In this document: positions 34,629 to 45,571 of the stretch, piece by piece | How the letters are laid out: every line of letters begins with the position of its first letter | Position numbering within the stretch: the first letter of the stretch is position 1 | DNA from: Anaeramoeba flamelloides | Taxonomy: Eukaryota > Metamonada > Anaeramoebidae | NCBI GenBank assembly: GCA_027625915.1 | Contig: JANTQA010000036.1 | Span: forward strand, 5,973,001-6,037,000 | Reading direction: 5' to 3' | DNA: 64,000 nucleotides | Program-made: the position numbers and the translations under genes | The notes under the pieces: model-generated | The model's input: only the letters and a program-made list of their open reading frames with translations | What the model was told of the DNA's origin: nothing | The model's database searches: none

Positions 34629-37022
34629 ACTGTCAAATATAAAACCCGGAAATTTCGAAACCCGGTAATTCCATTTTTCTGATCAATTGAAAATATTAGT
34701 AAAATGTCAAAAATATACTTCCATTTTACAGACAAATAACCCAATTACCGAGCAACTTATAACCTTTCCAATTGTGTTATTAGTTAAATATTCTGAATCC
34801 ATTAATTTTAACTCTTTGGTGAATTCAGAAATCAAAAAAATCCAAAATTTGTAAAATTAATTGAGAACATTACTGAAAATTGAAAATCAAATTTATTGCG
34901 ATATTCCCTTTAGATAAATTCTAAATTTATTTGGAATCATCTTTATAAGAATTATTTTGTTACATCATTTATGAAATAAGAGTTTTATTTACTTTAGATC
35001 TTTCTTTTAATAATTTTTTCAAAATTTTAAATTTCTATTGGGAACCTTAGAGGATTTATTTTTTTTGACAAAATTGTTTTCATAATTTCATGAAAATTTA
35101 CAATAATCAAACACCTCTCTCAAATTCAAATGCTTTCAAATATTTTAAAAGTATGAAAATGTTTTTTATTTCAAAATTTAAAATTAAAAGTGGATTTTAA
35201 AAATCAAAATTTTAAAAAATTTTTTATTAAAATATTATAAAGGTGAAGGAAGAGAATTTTATCAAGGAGACCCACTATCACCAATTTTATTTGCTTTTGT
35301 TAGTCATTTTTTAATTATAAAAATTGAAAAATTAGTTAAATATATACAAATGTTTGCCGACGACATGATATTTATAATAAAATCAAAAAATCACAAAAAA
35401 AAACTAAAAAAAATATATAAAATAATTGAACAGTTTGGGTTAAAGTTCAATACGGACAAAACTTTTGTCACCAACAAACTTAGAAAAATCAAATATTTAG
35501 GATAAAAATTTGATAAAAAAACACATATATTTAACAATAAAATGAAATGTTATTGTACTCTTTGGAAATATCAATATATATTCAAATCAAACGAATTATC
35601 TAATTACCTCAAAATTATCCTATATAAAGCTAATTGTTTGAGTCAACTGTTATATGGACTAGAATTATTTAGTTTCACAAAAAAAGAATAGAAAGAAATT
35701 GATATACTAATTAATATCCATATTACAAAAATATTTAAAATTCAAAGATCTACTCCAGTCTTAGCTTATCGAAATGAAATCAACTTGTTACCCATTAAAA
35801 CGATTGTAAACTTGAGAAAATGGAAATTTATCCAAAAACTTAACAAAATAAAATATAAAAAAATAGCAAAACTTATTAAATTTGACTATAATCCAAACAA
35901 AGAAATAAATATTTGGAAAACAAAAAATATTAATAAATAAAAATTAAGATAAAAAAACAATACTTTAATATTTTAAAAAACAATCAAAGTTGGAAAATTA
36001 AAGAATATTATAAAATTATTAAAAATGAAAAATTTAACTTTAAAATAAAAAACTATCTCAAATTTAAATCCATTACTACTTTTCTAAAATTTCACACTTT
36101 TACAAACGGACTAAATAGATACTCATATGTCTTAAAAAAGAAATCAGAATATGACACATTTAAAAAAAAAAGAAAAATGCAAAAAATGTGATTATTGTAC
36201 TCAATATTATGAAAATATAAATCACTTTATATAGTATTGTGAAAGATATAAATTTATTAGAATCAAATGGAAAAAAAAAATAGCAAAAATTTTCGAAAAA
36301 AAACTTATATAAAAATGTTATCCTTAGAAAAAATACTCAAAAGCTCCTTAATCTGGTTAATCAAAATTAGGAAATTTATTGTTCTTGTTGAGAATTTTTC
36401 ATTAAAGCTCTTATGGTTAGAAAACTTAAGGTAATAAAGAAAAAATGAAAATAAAAAAATAGAAAATAAAAAATCCAAAAATAGTAAAAAAATATCCAAA
36501 TTCGGGTACATAGTGCCCCACTTTTCGGAGTCGTGGAATACCAATTTATTAATCACAGTTTGTGGAATCTTATTATTAATAATCTTTCTATAGGGTTGTT
36601 ACTCCTCCTGTTTCAAGACGTGGATAATTTTTAATTTGGTCATGTGAATGATATAATATTTTTTTACTTTAATGTTTTAATTATTTTTCTTCTTCTCTTT
36701 TTTTATTTAGTAAATTTTCTTTGATTACTCCTTTTTCACAATAAATAAATAAATCAAAAGTGGATTTTCATTTTCAGTAATGTTCTCAATTAATTTTACA
36801 AATTTTGGATTTTTTTGATTTCTGAATTCACCAAAGAGTTAAAATTAATGGATTCAGAATATTTAACCAATAACCCCAATTGGAAAGGTTATAAGTTTCT
36901 GGGTAATTGGGTTATTTGTCTGTAAAATGGAAGTATATTTTTGACATTTTACTAATATTTACAATTGATCAGAAAAATGGAATTACCGGGTTTCAGAAAT
37001 TTCTGGGTTTTAGATTTGACTG
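34629..37022 (-). mobile_element. 824-bp long-terminal-inverted-repeat element, copy 2, split by a LINE
   Basis: The ends match copy 1 (6372-7195): ACTGTCAAATATAAAACCCG on the left, and the complementary end at about 37020. The core lies in the opposite orientation to copy 1. A LINE (35199-36755) and a 13-base duplication interrupt it. Total 2394 minus 1557 minus 13 gives 824, exactly the length of copy 1. It lies inside the CGCGAT-armed element. Confidence 0.88.
35199..36755 (+). mobile_element. 5'-truncated LINE with reverse transcriptase relic
   Basis: AAAAGTGGATTTT occurs at 35186-35198 and again at 36756-36768 as a 13-base target duplication; copy 1 of the host element has this site once. 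From 35242 the frame reads GEGREFYQGDPLSPILF, the RT motif, then MFADDMIFII with the catalytic Asp pair, FGLKFNTDKT and IKYLG. Later parts give LLYGLELF and RSTPVLAYRNEINLLPIKT, then a C-x2-C-x8-H-x4-C knuckle (CDYC...INHF..YC), then LWLENLR and a stop near 36438. A ~310-base 3' UTR ends in ATAAATAAATAAATC. The APE domain and most of the fingers are absent, and several in-frame stops make it inactive. The knuckle and target duplication fit APE-type LINEs. Confidence 0.88.
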
Positions 37023-37864
37023 TTATGTGACCAAAAGTCATTCTTTGAAAAAAAACACAAAAAAGATGATGATTCAATCAAGTATCAGATCAAAGAGTTT
37101 TATTGTATTTTCATTTTGTTTGGTTGTCAAACCTATCGATCCTTTTAGATCAACACCAATAAGAAATAAAGAGAAATAAATATTTTCTTAGTTAATCATG
37201 GTATTGGAAATTGCCTTGAATAATTAGGCTTTTAAAACAACCAACCCTTTTTCTGTTCTTTAAAGAATGTGATCTTGGGTAACAATATTTTCATTTTTTA
37301 TCAGAAAGCTGAAAGGAGTTGGATAACTCTTCAAAAGATTTCACAACATCCTTACCGGACGATCACCAATTATTAAGATTTTTTTATACAATTGTTGTCT
37401 TCTTGTTCTTCTTCTTTGAACATCTTTGTATTGTTCAGAAAACACAATTAGAACTTTAAGTTTTTTGTTTGATCGATCACCAATATAGAAGGAACATTAT
37501 TCTTTATTCTTTTTGGTTATTTAAAATTGTGAAGGTAACAACTCGATTGAAAGAAAAAAAATCTATCTTATATTCAGGTTTATTGTTGAAATGTAATTAT
37601 TAGTTTGATCATAAAACTTGTTTGGAGATTTTATATTTTGTTATAAAAAAAAAATGAAAAGAATAAAATTTTGAGTTTCCACAACAAACCAAACTCATTC
37701 GCTTTATAAAAGTTTTCTGTCTTTCAAAACTTTCAAACACTTGAAGACAGTTCAGAACCCTTACAAACACTTTCTGACATTATTAAAGGAGGAAAGTGTT
37801 GTAAAAGTCTCAAGGCTTTTGTAAAAGTCAATATTTTTTTTTTAAGGAGATTTCAAAAAAATAA
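37023..37864 (+). repeat. Interior of the CGCGAT-armed element, with a CTTTCAAACAC repeat
   Basis: Bases 37700-37830 (CTTTCAAAACTTTCAAACAC..TTACAAACACTTTCTGACAT) align with the minus strand of 23045-23200. The rest has no recognisable coding region. Confidence 0.5.
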
Positions 37865-38027
37865 TTTTTTAATTTTTTCGCGATAATGTGAATATCACTA
37901 TAAAGTTGTTTATAGCGATTTTATGATTTTTCGCGATAAAGTTGGACTAATCGTGATTTTTTTCATACTATCGCGATTTTATTACCAGATCATGATAATA
38001 TATGTTATCATCAAAACCTCTAAATAT
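37865..38027 (-). repeat. CGCGAT-rich arm, right end of the outer element
   Basis: Contains TTCGCGATAA, TATAGCGATT, TTCGCGATAAAG, TATCGCGATTT and ends GTTATCATCAAAACCTCTA, the complement of the left arm's opening. With the left arm it bounds an element of about 3.65 kb, most of which is later insertions. Confidence 0.7.
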
Positions 38028-38045
38028 ATATATATATAATTATAT

Positions 38046-38229
38046 GGCCTTGAATACAAGAGATATTATCTCAAAAGGGTGCAAAGCTCATTTATAAGAA
38101 AAACTAAACTTTATTGGGATGGGTTTATGATATCAAAACTTTTGATATATCAACGATTAGCAAAAAGATTACAATTGAAAGAAAATAATTTTCTAATAAG
38201 GAATATGCACAAACTTTTTTGGGGTTAGT
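38046..38229 (+). other. Coding-like island of unknown origin
   Basis: A 61-codon open stretch reads GLEYKRYYLKRVQSSFIRKT and continues FMISKLLIYQRLAKRLQLKE to a TAG. It has no ATG in frame at its left edge, where the TA-rich end of the outer element lies. Composition is protein-like, but I do not recognise it. It could be an exon or an element remnant. Confidence 0.35.
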
Positions 38230-38988
38230 GAAAAGATAATTGAATTAAAATCACTAATAAGAAAAAAACTCAAATATTTGCTTTTTTTGATCAATCCTAA
38301 AATTATTTTTAAGAAAAAAAAAAATTTATTAATTAATAAATTTTGAGAATAATGTGATTCTATGAAAAACCAAATTTAAACAAGAAATAAGTTGAGACTA
38401 ATCATTGAAATAAAAAAGAATTATTTGATTCCATGGAATTAAAACAAGAATTCTTTGAGGTTTTTTTCGAAAAATAATCAAAATTTGAACTCTGTTTATA
38501 TTTAACAAGTAATGATTTTTTTAAATCATTTTATATTCAGCTGTAGTATATTGTATTTCAACTCTCAGATAACCTAAAATTAGGATATTTTTGAATATTA
38601 TTAAACAAAAAACTCATTTTTTCTTCTATCTTTTTTTTTTTTGAGTATTCATCCAAAAAGATATTTAAAAAAAAAAAAAATAAAAATACTAAAATAAAAA
38701 AAAAAAATGTTCCTGTATACTTACTAATTTAATCAAATAAAAATAAAAAAAAATCTTCAAAAAAAGACTTCAAAAACATAACATAAAGAAACACCAAATA
38801 TTTAAATCAAGCAAAGTAAATTATGTAAAATCTAAATATAATTGAAAAGCAATATAAAAATAAAAAGAAAAAAAAGTAAAGAAAAATAAAAAAAATAATT
38901 GCTAAAACTAAAATCTAAAAATTTGATACTAAAAGAAAATAATAATAAAAAAAAAAATAAAAAAAAAAAATTAAAAATAAATCATGAT
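38230..38988. other. A-rich spacer 3' of the HSP60 gene
   Basis: Dominated by A runs. About 38545-38590 resembles the right end of the inverted-repeat element at 12421-12953. Nothing else was recognised. Confidence 0.4.
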
Positions 38989-40332
38989 TTAATCTTGTTC
39001 ATCAACTTTTATAGAAGGAGAAATTGTGACTTCAGTTGTTGATAGTAATCTAGCAACTGAAGAACTATTTAAGAGAGCGGTTCTCACTACTTTCATAGGG
39101 TCGATTACACCAAATTCTGTTAAATTACCAAATCTCAATTTACGAGCGTCATAACCAAAATCAAGATCTTCGTTATCAAGGATTTTTTGGACGATCAAAG
39201 GACCATACATACCAGCATTTTCCGAGATAACGTGTGTGGGCTTTCTTAAAACCCTTTGGATGATTTCTACACCAAGCTTTTGGTCATTGTTTTTATATTG
39301 AACGCGTTCTAATAATTTCTTTGAAGCGTGGACTAATGAAGAGCCACCGCCGGGTAGGATTCCTTCATCTACTGCAGCTCTTGTGGCATGTAGGGCATCA
39401 TCAATTCTGTCCTTCTTTTCGTTTACTTCGACCTCTGAAGCGCCGCCAACCTTAATCACAGCAACTGATCCACCTAAATGGGCAAGACGTTCCTTGAGTT
39501 TTTCCGAGTCATAAATGGTATATGCGTCTTCCAATTCCTTTTCCAAAACGCCAATTCTGTTTTCGATTTCTGTTTTGTCTCCTTCTCCATTGACAATTAA
39601 GGTTGTGTCCTTTGTAACAATTACCCTTTCACAGGAACCTAAATAGGACAAGTCAGCGTTCTCAAGCTTTGTTCCTTGTTCTTCAGAAATCAAGGTTGCG
39701 CCTGTCGCAACAGAGATGTCTGCTAGGTTGTTATCGCGTGCTTGCCCAAACCCTGGTGACTTGACGGCACAACATGGCAATACGCCCTTCATCTTATTGA
39801 CAATTAATGCTGCCAATGGGTGGGTGTCATAGTCGTCCGCAATAACCAATAATGGCCTCTTTGTTGGAACAACGTGCTCCAAGACTGAGAGCAAGGAATT
39901 GACATCAATGATCTTGGAATTGACAACCAAGACATATGGGTGTTCTAATTCGGCAGTTTGGGTCTTTTGGTTTGTGACAAAGTTTGGTGAAAAAAAGCCC
40001 TCACTAAATTTCATACCTTCGGTAATCTCGATCTCGTCGTGTAATGTTTTCCCGTCTTGCACAGTAATAATTCCTTTTTTTCCTACTTTGTCCATTGCAC
40101 TTGCAATCAATTCTCCAATGCTTCGATCTCCATTTGCTGAGATTGTACCAACCTTTAATTGAAATGGAATTTAAACAAAAAGAAGACGGAAAAGTTCGAG
40201 AAGAGAAAAAATAAACAAAGAAAAGTTGATCAAAAATAAGGGATGACTTGAATTTAGAAATTCTTATTTAGTTAAATTGAATTAATTGAATACAAATTGG
40301 ATTGATGGAATTTCAATCCAACGTTTTTATTT

Positions 40333-40375
<43 letters not shown>

Positions 40376-41322
40376 TTAATTCAAGCCCCAGAAAAGCTTG
40401 AAATAACTAGAAAAAGAAAAAAAAAAATTGAAAAGTTTTTTCTTTTGCAACTGTTTTCAAAAAGTGAGGATTTAAAGTTTTCTAAGTGGTAATTAAAACT
40501 GTTGGTTAGTATGTTTTAATCAGTTTTGGTAGCGATGAAAAAACTTTTGGTAGTCACTTTTTTCAGACAAGATTTTTTTTTTTTTTTTTCTTTCTTGTTT
40601 GTAAGAGATCTTTTGATATTTTTCGTGTTGTTTGTGTTTTGTTTTTAAATCTTTTTATCAAGTAGACTATCATGGAAAAGAAAAAACAAATAAAAAAACA
40701 ATTGTTATTTTTTTGTTTTTTTTTTTTTTTCAAAAAAAAGCAAAGCTTTCTGGTCTTCAAAACAAAAAAAAAAAAAAAAAAAAAATAAAAAATAAAAAAA
40801 AGAAAGAAATTATAAATTGAAACATACTTGGGCGATTTCTTCAGAAGACTGAATAGGTTTACTTTGTTTTTTAATTTGTTCAATAACATCATCAATTGCG
40901 TACCTGATACCAAATGTTAATTCTCTTGGGTTTACGCCACTTGAAAGTGCCTTGCAACCTTCAGCAAAGATTTCACGTGCTAAAACGATCGCGGTTGTGG
41001 TTCCATCACCTGCTTCTTTGTTTGTTTTGACTGCAACTTTTTTCACGGTTTGTGCGCCAATATTCTGTTCTTTGTCTTTTAAGTCGATAGCTTTTGCAAC
41101 AGTAACGCCGTCTTTAGTGATCTTTGGAGAAAAGAATTCTTGATCAATTAAAACATTACGGCCAGATGGCCCTAATGTAACTTGAACAGCATCTGCTAAA
41201 CGGTTAACACCATTTAACAATTTGGTTCGTGATGACAATCCATAGTTAATTTTTTTACTAAAATGGTTAATAATTGGGATAAGTGGGATTTTTTTTGGTT
41301 TGGAAAAAAATAAAGAAAGCAT
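38989..41322 (-). CDS. Chaperonin 60 of the mitochondrion or mitochondrion-related organelle
   Basis: Two exons, 41322-40828 and 40152-38989, join in phase 0 (EEIAQ | VGTISANGD, as in homologs) to 552 codons plus TAA. The 675-nt intron is GTATGT...TTAAAG and holds a 38-base A run. This is the group I chaperonin subunit that folds imported proteins in a tetradecamer ring with ATP. Residues 1-22 are basic and hydrophobic (MLSLFFSKPKKIPLIPIINH) and read as a targeting presequence. Key sites are VTLGPSGRNV (48-57), DGVTVAK, GDGTTT (105-110), SPGFGQARDN in the apical domain, the signature AAVDEGILPGGG (424-435) and GVIDPMKVVRTAL. The C-terminus ends TTEVTISPSIKVDEQD and lacks the usual GGM repeat. 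Codons here are richer in G/C than the surroundings, as in conserved highly expressed genes. Confidence 0.96.
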
Positions 41323-41957
41323 TTCGTGTTGAAAAAGAGAAAAAGAGATTGAAAAAAAAATGAAATTTTTGATTAACTGATCGAATTTTCAAACAAACTT
41401 AAATATATGAACAAACAAAAGATTAGCAACACACCTCTGAACTTTTGAGACTTATTTTCAGTCTTCAGAGTGCTCTATTTTGATAGTTTTCTTTATCGTT
41501 CGATTAATTGTGAAGATTCATTTCTTTTTAAAGAATTGTCCCAAAGAATGTTACGAAATCTATTTTCAGAACAAGTTCTTTATGTTATCTAATAACTTTA
41601 AAACCAAAACTGGAAAGTCAACTGTTTTTAATTCACAAGTCGAATTTTTTGAATAAGTTTTGTGGTGTTTGGACTTTGAATGTTTAAAGGACTATAAGAT
41701 TTTCATGAAGGTTTTTCAATTTAAATCCTGTTAAAATTAAGATGGGAGGTTCTAAATGAATAATTCAGGCAAACCACAAATACTGTCATTTCATTTTGGA
41801 TGAGGCTCTTTTGATCTTTTATCCAAAGATTATAATTTTATTTAACTATAAAATGGATGTTTTTTTTGGTTTTGAATTTTTTTTTCCACTTTAAAAGCTC
41901 ACTAACCAAACACTTAGAAATCTACCTAAGGAAATTTTTATCCTATTTGTTTTTCAT
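41323..41957. other. Upstream region of HSP60
   Basis: Pyrimidine/purine-rich DNA (AGAGAAAAAGAGATTG) lies just before the start codon on the minus strand. No defined promoter motif is visible, and heat-shock elements could not be called with confidence. Confidence 0.4.
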
Positions 41958-41960
41958 TAA

Positions 41961-42420
41961 CTGTTGGGAGAAAAATTTTGGACACAGAAAAATAGTTTGG
42001 TACGATTTTTAATTGGGAAAATTAGTAAAATTGAAAATCAAATCCTATTGATAACTAGGTGAATTTTATATAAATCCAGGTTTAAAGGTGTTAAAAGTTC
42101 ATTAATCTGTACTTTGTTAAGAATACTCATTTGTATGGTTGATAACTAAAGTAGATCATGCTATTTTAACAAAAATCCCAAGTTTTAGTAAAGATTACTA
42201 TTAATTCTGAAAAGGGTAATTTTTAAACTTGCTTTAGATTATCAGAGATAAGGTTTTGAAAAAGTAGAATTAGATTAATCGTTATTCTAATAAGTAGATT
42301 ATTAATAATTTGTTGAGTTATTTCACAAGCGAAAGAAATTAAAAATCATTTTTACTAATGTTCAAAAGTAAAATTACTTGCCAAACTATTTTACTGTGTC
42401 CAATATTTTTCTCTCAACAG
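41961..42420. mobile_element. 460-bp MITE with TAA target duplication (PIF/Harbinger-like)
   Basis: The ends CTGTTGGGAGAAAAATTTTG and the complement of CCAATATTTTTCTCTCAACAG pair as inverted repeats continuing to GGACACAG..AATAGTTTGG. TAA lies outside both (41958-41960, 42421-42423). The inner TTTTTAATTGGGAA is shared with the MITE at 27347-27772, so they are related non-autonomous elements. Confidence 0.8.
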
Positions 42421-42423
42421 TAA

Positions 42424-42859
42424 ATCAAAGTTTTTTGTGTAAAAGAACGACAATCCCTGTTTAATTGGATCATGAATTTTCCTATAAAATGAATACTACT
42501 CCAAGTTCCTCTCTGGGGTAAGAAGGCATTTACAATAGAAAAAAAAATACTATTCAAAAATAAAATATGATTAAAGTATTTCCAAGTACTATAAGTACAA
42601 AAAAATTCGAAAAATGAAAGATTAAAAGAAAAAAATAACTAAGATTAGTTCAATATTGGATGAAAAGTCATAGTCTTTTGAGTAAAAATTTAAATTATTT
42701 ATTGAAATAATTAAAAATTTAGACAACTTTTCAATTTTTTTACATATTTCAATTTTTTTATCAAATTACAAGGGTTTGTAAAGAAAATTTTTTTATTTGA
42801 ATTGAATACAGTATAATATTTGTAGATAAAAGAACCCATAATATTATTGAACAGGTATA
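42424..42859. other. AT-rich spacer
   Basis: No feature is supported. Confidence 0.4.
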
Positions 42860-42965
42860 AATTATGCTCTAGATATCATTAAACCCAAATTTTTAAACTG
42901 GAATTTAAGGGCACAATCATAGATTTCACTTTTATTAATGAACCAAAATAATCTTAATGCACTAG
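42860..42965 (-). mobile_element. Short LINE 3' fragment (same family)
   Basis: The minus strand reads LRLFWFINKSEIYDCALKFQ, matching LKLFSLINNREIYDFTLKFL near the C-terminus of the LINE fragment at 8002-8460. It is too short to show a target duplication. Confidence 0.6.
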
Positions 42966-43196
42966 TCACAGTATAAAGGCAAAAAATGTACCCTTTCTTC
43001 CCTATGTTCCAATCTCCCTTTTCAAAAACCCCATGAACAAAAGGTTACCTGAAAAGTAAAAAAAATAACCATTCAAACTTGGTGAAAAAATTGGTTAAAA
43101 ACTATAACTTGGAATTATTCCAAAAAAGTTAATTTAAAAAAATTAAAAAAAAAAAAAGCAATTTTTTGATTTTAGATATGGAATCGAGATTTAAAC
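42966..43196. other. AT-rich spacer
   Basis: Nothing was recognised. It ends at the TA flank of the MITE. Confidence 0.4.
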
Positions 43197-43198
43197 TA

Positions 43199-43354
43199 AA
43201 CTATTTTTCAAAAATTTTGACTCACTTTATAATGTTTATTGAAGCTGTTTGGAGAGTTTATTTCAGTATTTTTCTCAAAAAAATATTTTCAAATATTTGG
43301 ATCAGAATCATTTTTTTTTTTCAAATTTTAGTTTTTCTTTTTCTTTTTTTTTTT

Positions 43355-43418
<64 letters not shown>

Positions 43419-43786
43419 AAAAAAGATCATTTGAAAAAAAAAAAAGATCTTCGAAAAGACCAATAATCACTATGAAAATAGTAACTCTGTAATTTCTTTG
43501 AAAATGAATTTAATTATTCATAAAAAATCTTATTGTTCAACTTTTTTTCAGTGAAAGTTCAGTAATAAAAAATCCGTAATGCTCATTTCAAAAATTGTGA
43601 TTCACTTGTTTTTAATTTTTGGTATTCTTTTTTTTATTTTTTAATATATCAGGCTTTTATATATTTAGAATGACTTAAAAGTAAATTAAAAATCAGATTT
43701 AGTTATTAATTGTTATTGAATACTTAAGGATAATTTTTTTTTTCAATTTATTATTTCAAGTGAGTCACAATATTTGAAAAAGAGTT
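43199..43786 (-). mobile_element. ~600-bp TA-flanked MITE, copy 3, with a 61-base T run
   Basis: This aligns in reverse with 8834-9430. Inverted ends are AACTATTTTTCAAAAATTTT and the complement of TATTTGAAAAAGAGTT, with GACTCACTT inside each and TA outside both (43197-43198, 43787-43788). Where copy 1 has mixed A/G runs, this copy has 61 consecutive T (43357-43417). Confidence 0.82.
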
Positions 43787-43788
43787 TA

Positions 43789-44077
43789 TATTGGTTTACA
43801 ATTAATTCATTGGGTTTAATTCTTTTTAATTTACTTTTAAAGATTACTATATTATTTTCATAAGAAGTGTAAATAGATAAAAAAGTATTACGGTTCTTCT
43901 TGAAGAAGTTGAAATAACACTATTGATATTTTATCACTTTACTGTATGTAAGGAAATTTTAGTTTTTTTAATAGGTTTCATGATTATTTATTGAGAAAAA
44001 CTTATCCCAATTATTTTTAGGCTTAAAAAAGTTAAAACCTAAAATTGAAAAGACAATAGGTTAAAGAATCAAAACAA
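43789..44077. other. AT-rich spacer
   Basis: No feature is supported. Confidence 0.4.
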
Positions 44078-44262
44078 TTAAATAATGACACCCCAATGAA
44101 GATTAACGATCAATTTTCAATTCATAAACAAATAAATAATCAATGTTATCAGTGATTAATAACAAATAAAATCCCATACCCTGGTATTTTTGATTAATTT
44201 ACTATGTTTTGATAATTGATCTTTAATGTTCATTGGGGGAACATTATTTAATTGTTGTAATT
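44078..44262. mobile_element. 185-bp foldback MITE
   Basis: CAATTAAATAATGACACCCC near 44078 pairs with the complement of GGGGGAACATTATTTAATTG at about 44243-44262. The pairing continues through AATGAAGATTAACGATCAAT and its partner with few mismatches. The loop is about 90 bases. No clear target duplication. Confidence 0.65.
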
Positions 44263-44733
44263 TTTTTTTTATCTTCTTCGCTTTGAACTATAGTATTTTT
44301 GTAACAATTCTTTTATTATTTATTTCTTGTTACCAACTCCTCAGTTTTTAGTATCATGATGTTAGTAAATTATCACTGTGTCTTTTTCCTGTGTAAAAAT
44401 TTCTTCTTAATAAAAAGCAAATTTCATCCAGTAACAAAATAGAAAAATATAAAAAAAAAATAATTTCTTTAAAACCAGGCTTCAAAATTCAAAAAAGTGT
44501 ATTTTTTACTAATTTACATCAGACAAAAAAAATATTTGGCACTTGGAAAATAACTGGTAACAAATATAATCCTATTTGAAAAAAAAAAAAAAAAATTGAT
44601 TGTGAATATTTAGGATAAAATGACTCAAATTCCCCAATATCCCCAAGAAAATTATATTGAAAAAAATAAAATTCCATTATATATCAAAAACACAATTTCT
44701 GATTAAATTTCTAAAATTATTTATAAATTAATA
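44263..44733. other. AT-rich spacer
   Basis: Nothing was recognised. Confidence 0.4.
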
Positions 44734-44928
44734 CAGTCAGTTCCACTTTTAAGTAACAAACTTTCAACGAAATTTAAGGAAAAATAAAAATCTCAAATTA
44801 AGGTATATGTTTCAGATTCTAGTAAAATAAATTGCAAAAAAAAAATTACAAATAATGTGCTCTAATTTGAGATTTTTTTGTTCCTTAATTTTTGTTAAAA
44901 GTTTGTTTCTCAAAAATGGAACTGACTA
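44734..44928. mobile_element. 195-bp TA-flanked MITE (Tc1/mariner-like)
   Basis: CAGTCAGTTCCACTTTTAAG and the complement of AAAAATGGAACTGACTA pair at the ends, continuing through AACAAACTTT..AAATTTAAGGAA and AAATCTCAAATTA. TA lies outside both ends (44732-44733, 44929-44930). The first base of the two ends differs. It is nearly all stem. Confidence 0.75.
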
Positions 44929-45093
44929 TAAAGTGAGTGTTTTTTTTTGCGATAGAATTCCTATACATTAACCGATCAAATAAAATGGCAATAAACCCTA
45001 AACAAATATATTACTGATTTCGTAATATTTATTTTTTAAAAAAGAAATTCGAAATAATAAAGGATCAAATTACAAAATTTATCTCGAAAAATA

Positions 45094-45569
45094 CAGTGGT
45101 GTAAATAACCCTTGTTGACAACCTTTAACCCATTACTAAAATTTAACTCAAGTTTTTTTTTTTCATACTTGGGTATTGGAAGACCAGAAATCACTTTTAG
45201 ATTCTTGGTTCAGATCTAAATTGACTTTAGAGGTTAGATCTTTCATTAATCAAAATGGCACAATTATACTAAATGATTGAGATGAAAATTTCATCATATT
45301 TACAAAATTTGAGAGTTTAAATGATTTTTTTATAAAAATTCCAAAAATGAAATTTTTCTTCATTTTTTTATCAAAAAATTACATTTTAATCTTCCAATAT
45401 CTTCATAATTCTTTTTTAAAATTCATTTAAAGAACCCAATTTCTTGTTTATATACTGTTTCCAACCCATTGAAATGTTTCTTTTATTTCTAGAGCCAGCC
45501 AATATTTTTTGCATGAGTTAAATTTTAGTAATGGGTTAAAATAAAAAACACGGGTTAGTTACACCACTG
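45094..45569. mobile_element. 476-bp TA-flanked MITE (Tc1/mariner-like)
   Basis: CAGTGGTGTAAATAACCC on the left and its partner CAGTGGTGTAACTAACCC on the complement of the right end pair, as does TTTAACCCATTACTAAAATT further in; the inverted repeats are about 60 bases. TA is duplicated outside (45092-45093, 45570-45571). CAGTGGTG-type ends are common in Tc1/mariner elements. No transposase. Confidence 0.82.
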
Positions 45570-45571
45570 TA

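Noticed and set aside
40286-40913. Lys- or Phe-rich frames around 40.3-40.9 kb
   Set aside because: These are low-complexity readings within the HSP60 intron, whose borders give a seamless protein when removed.
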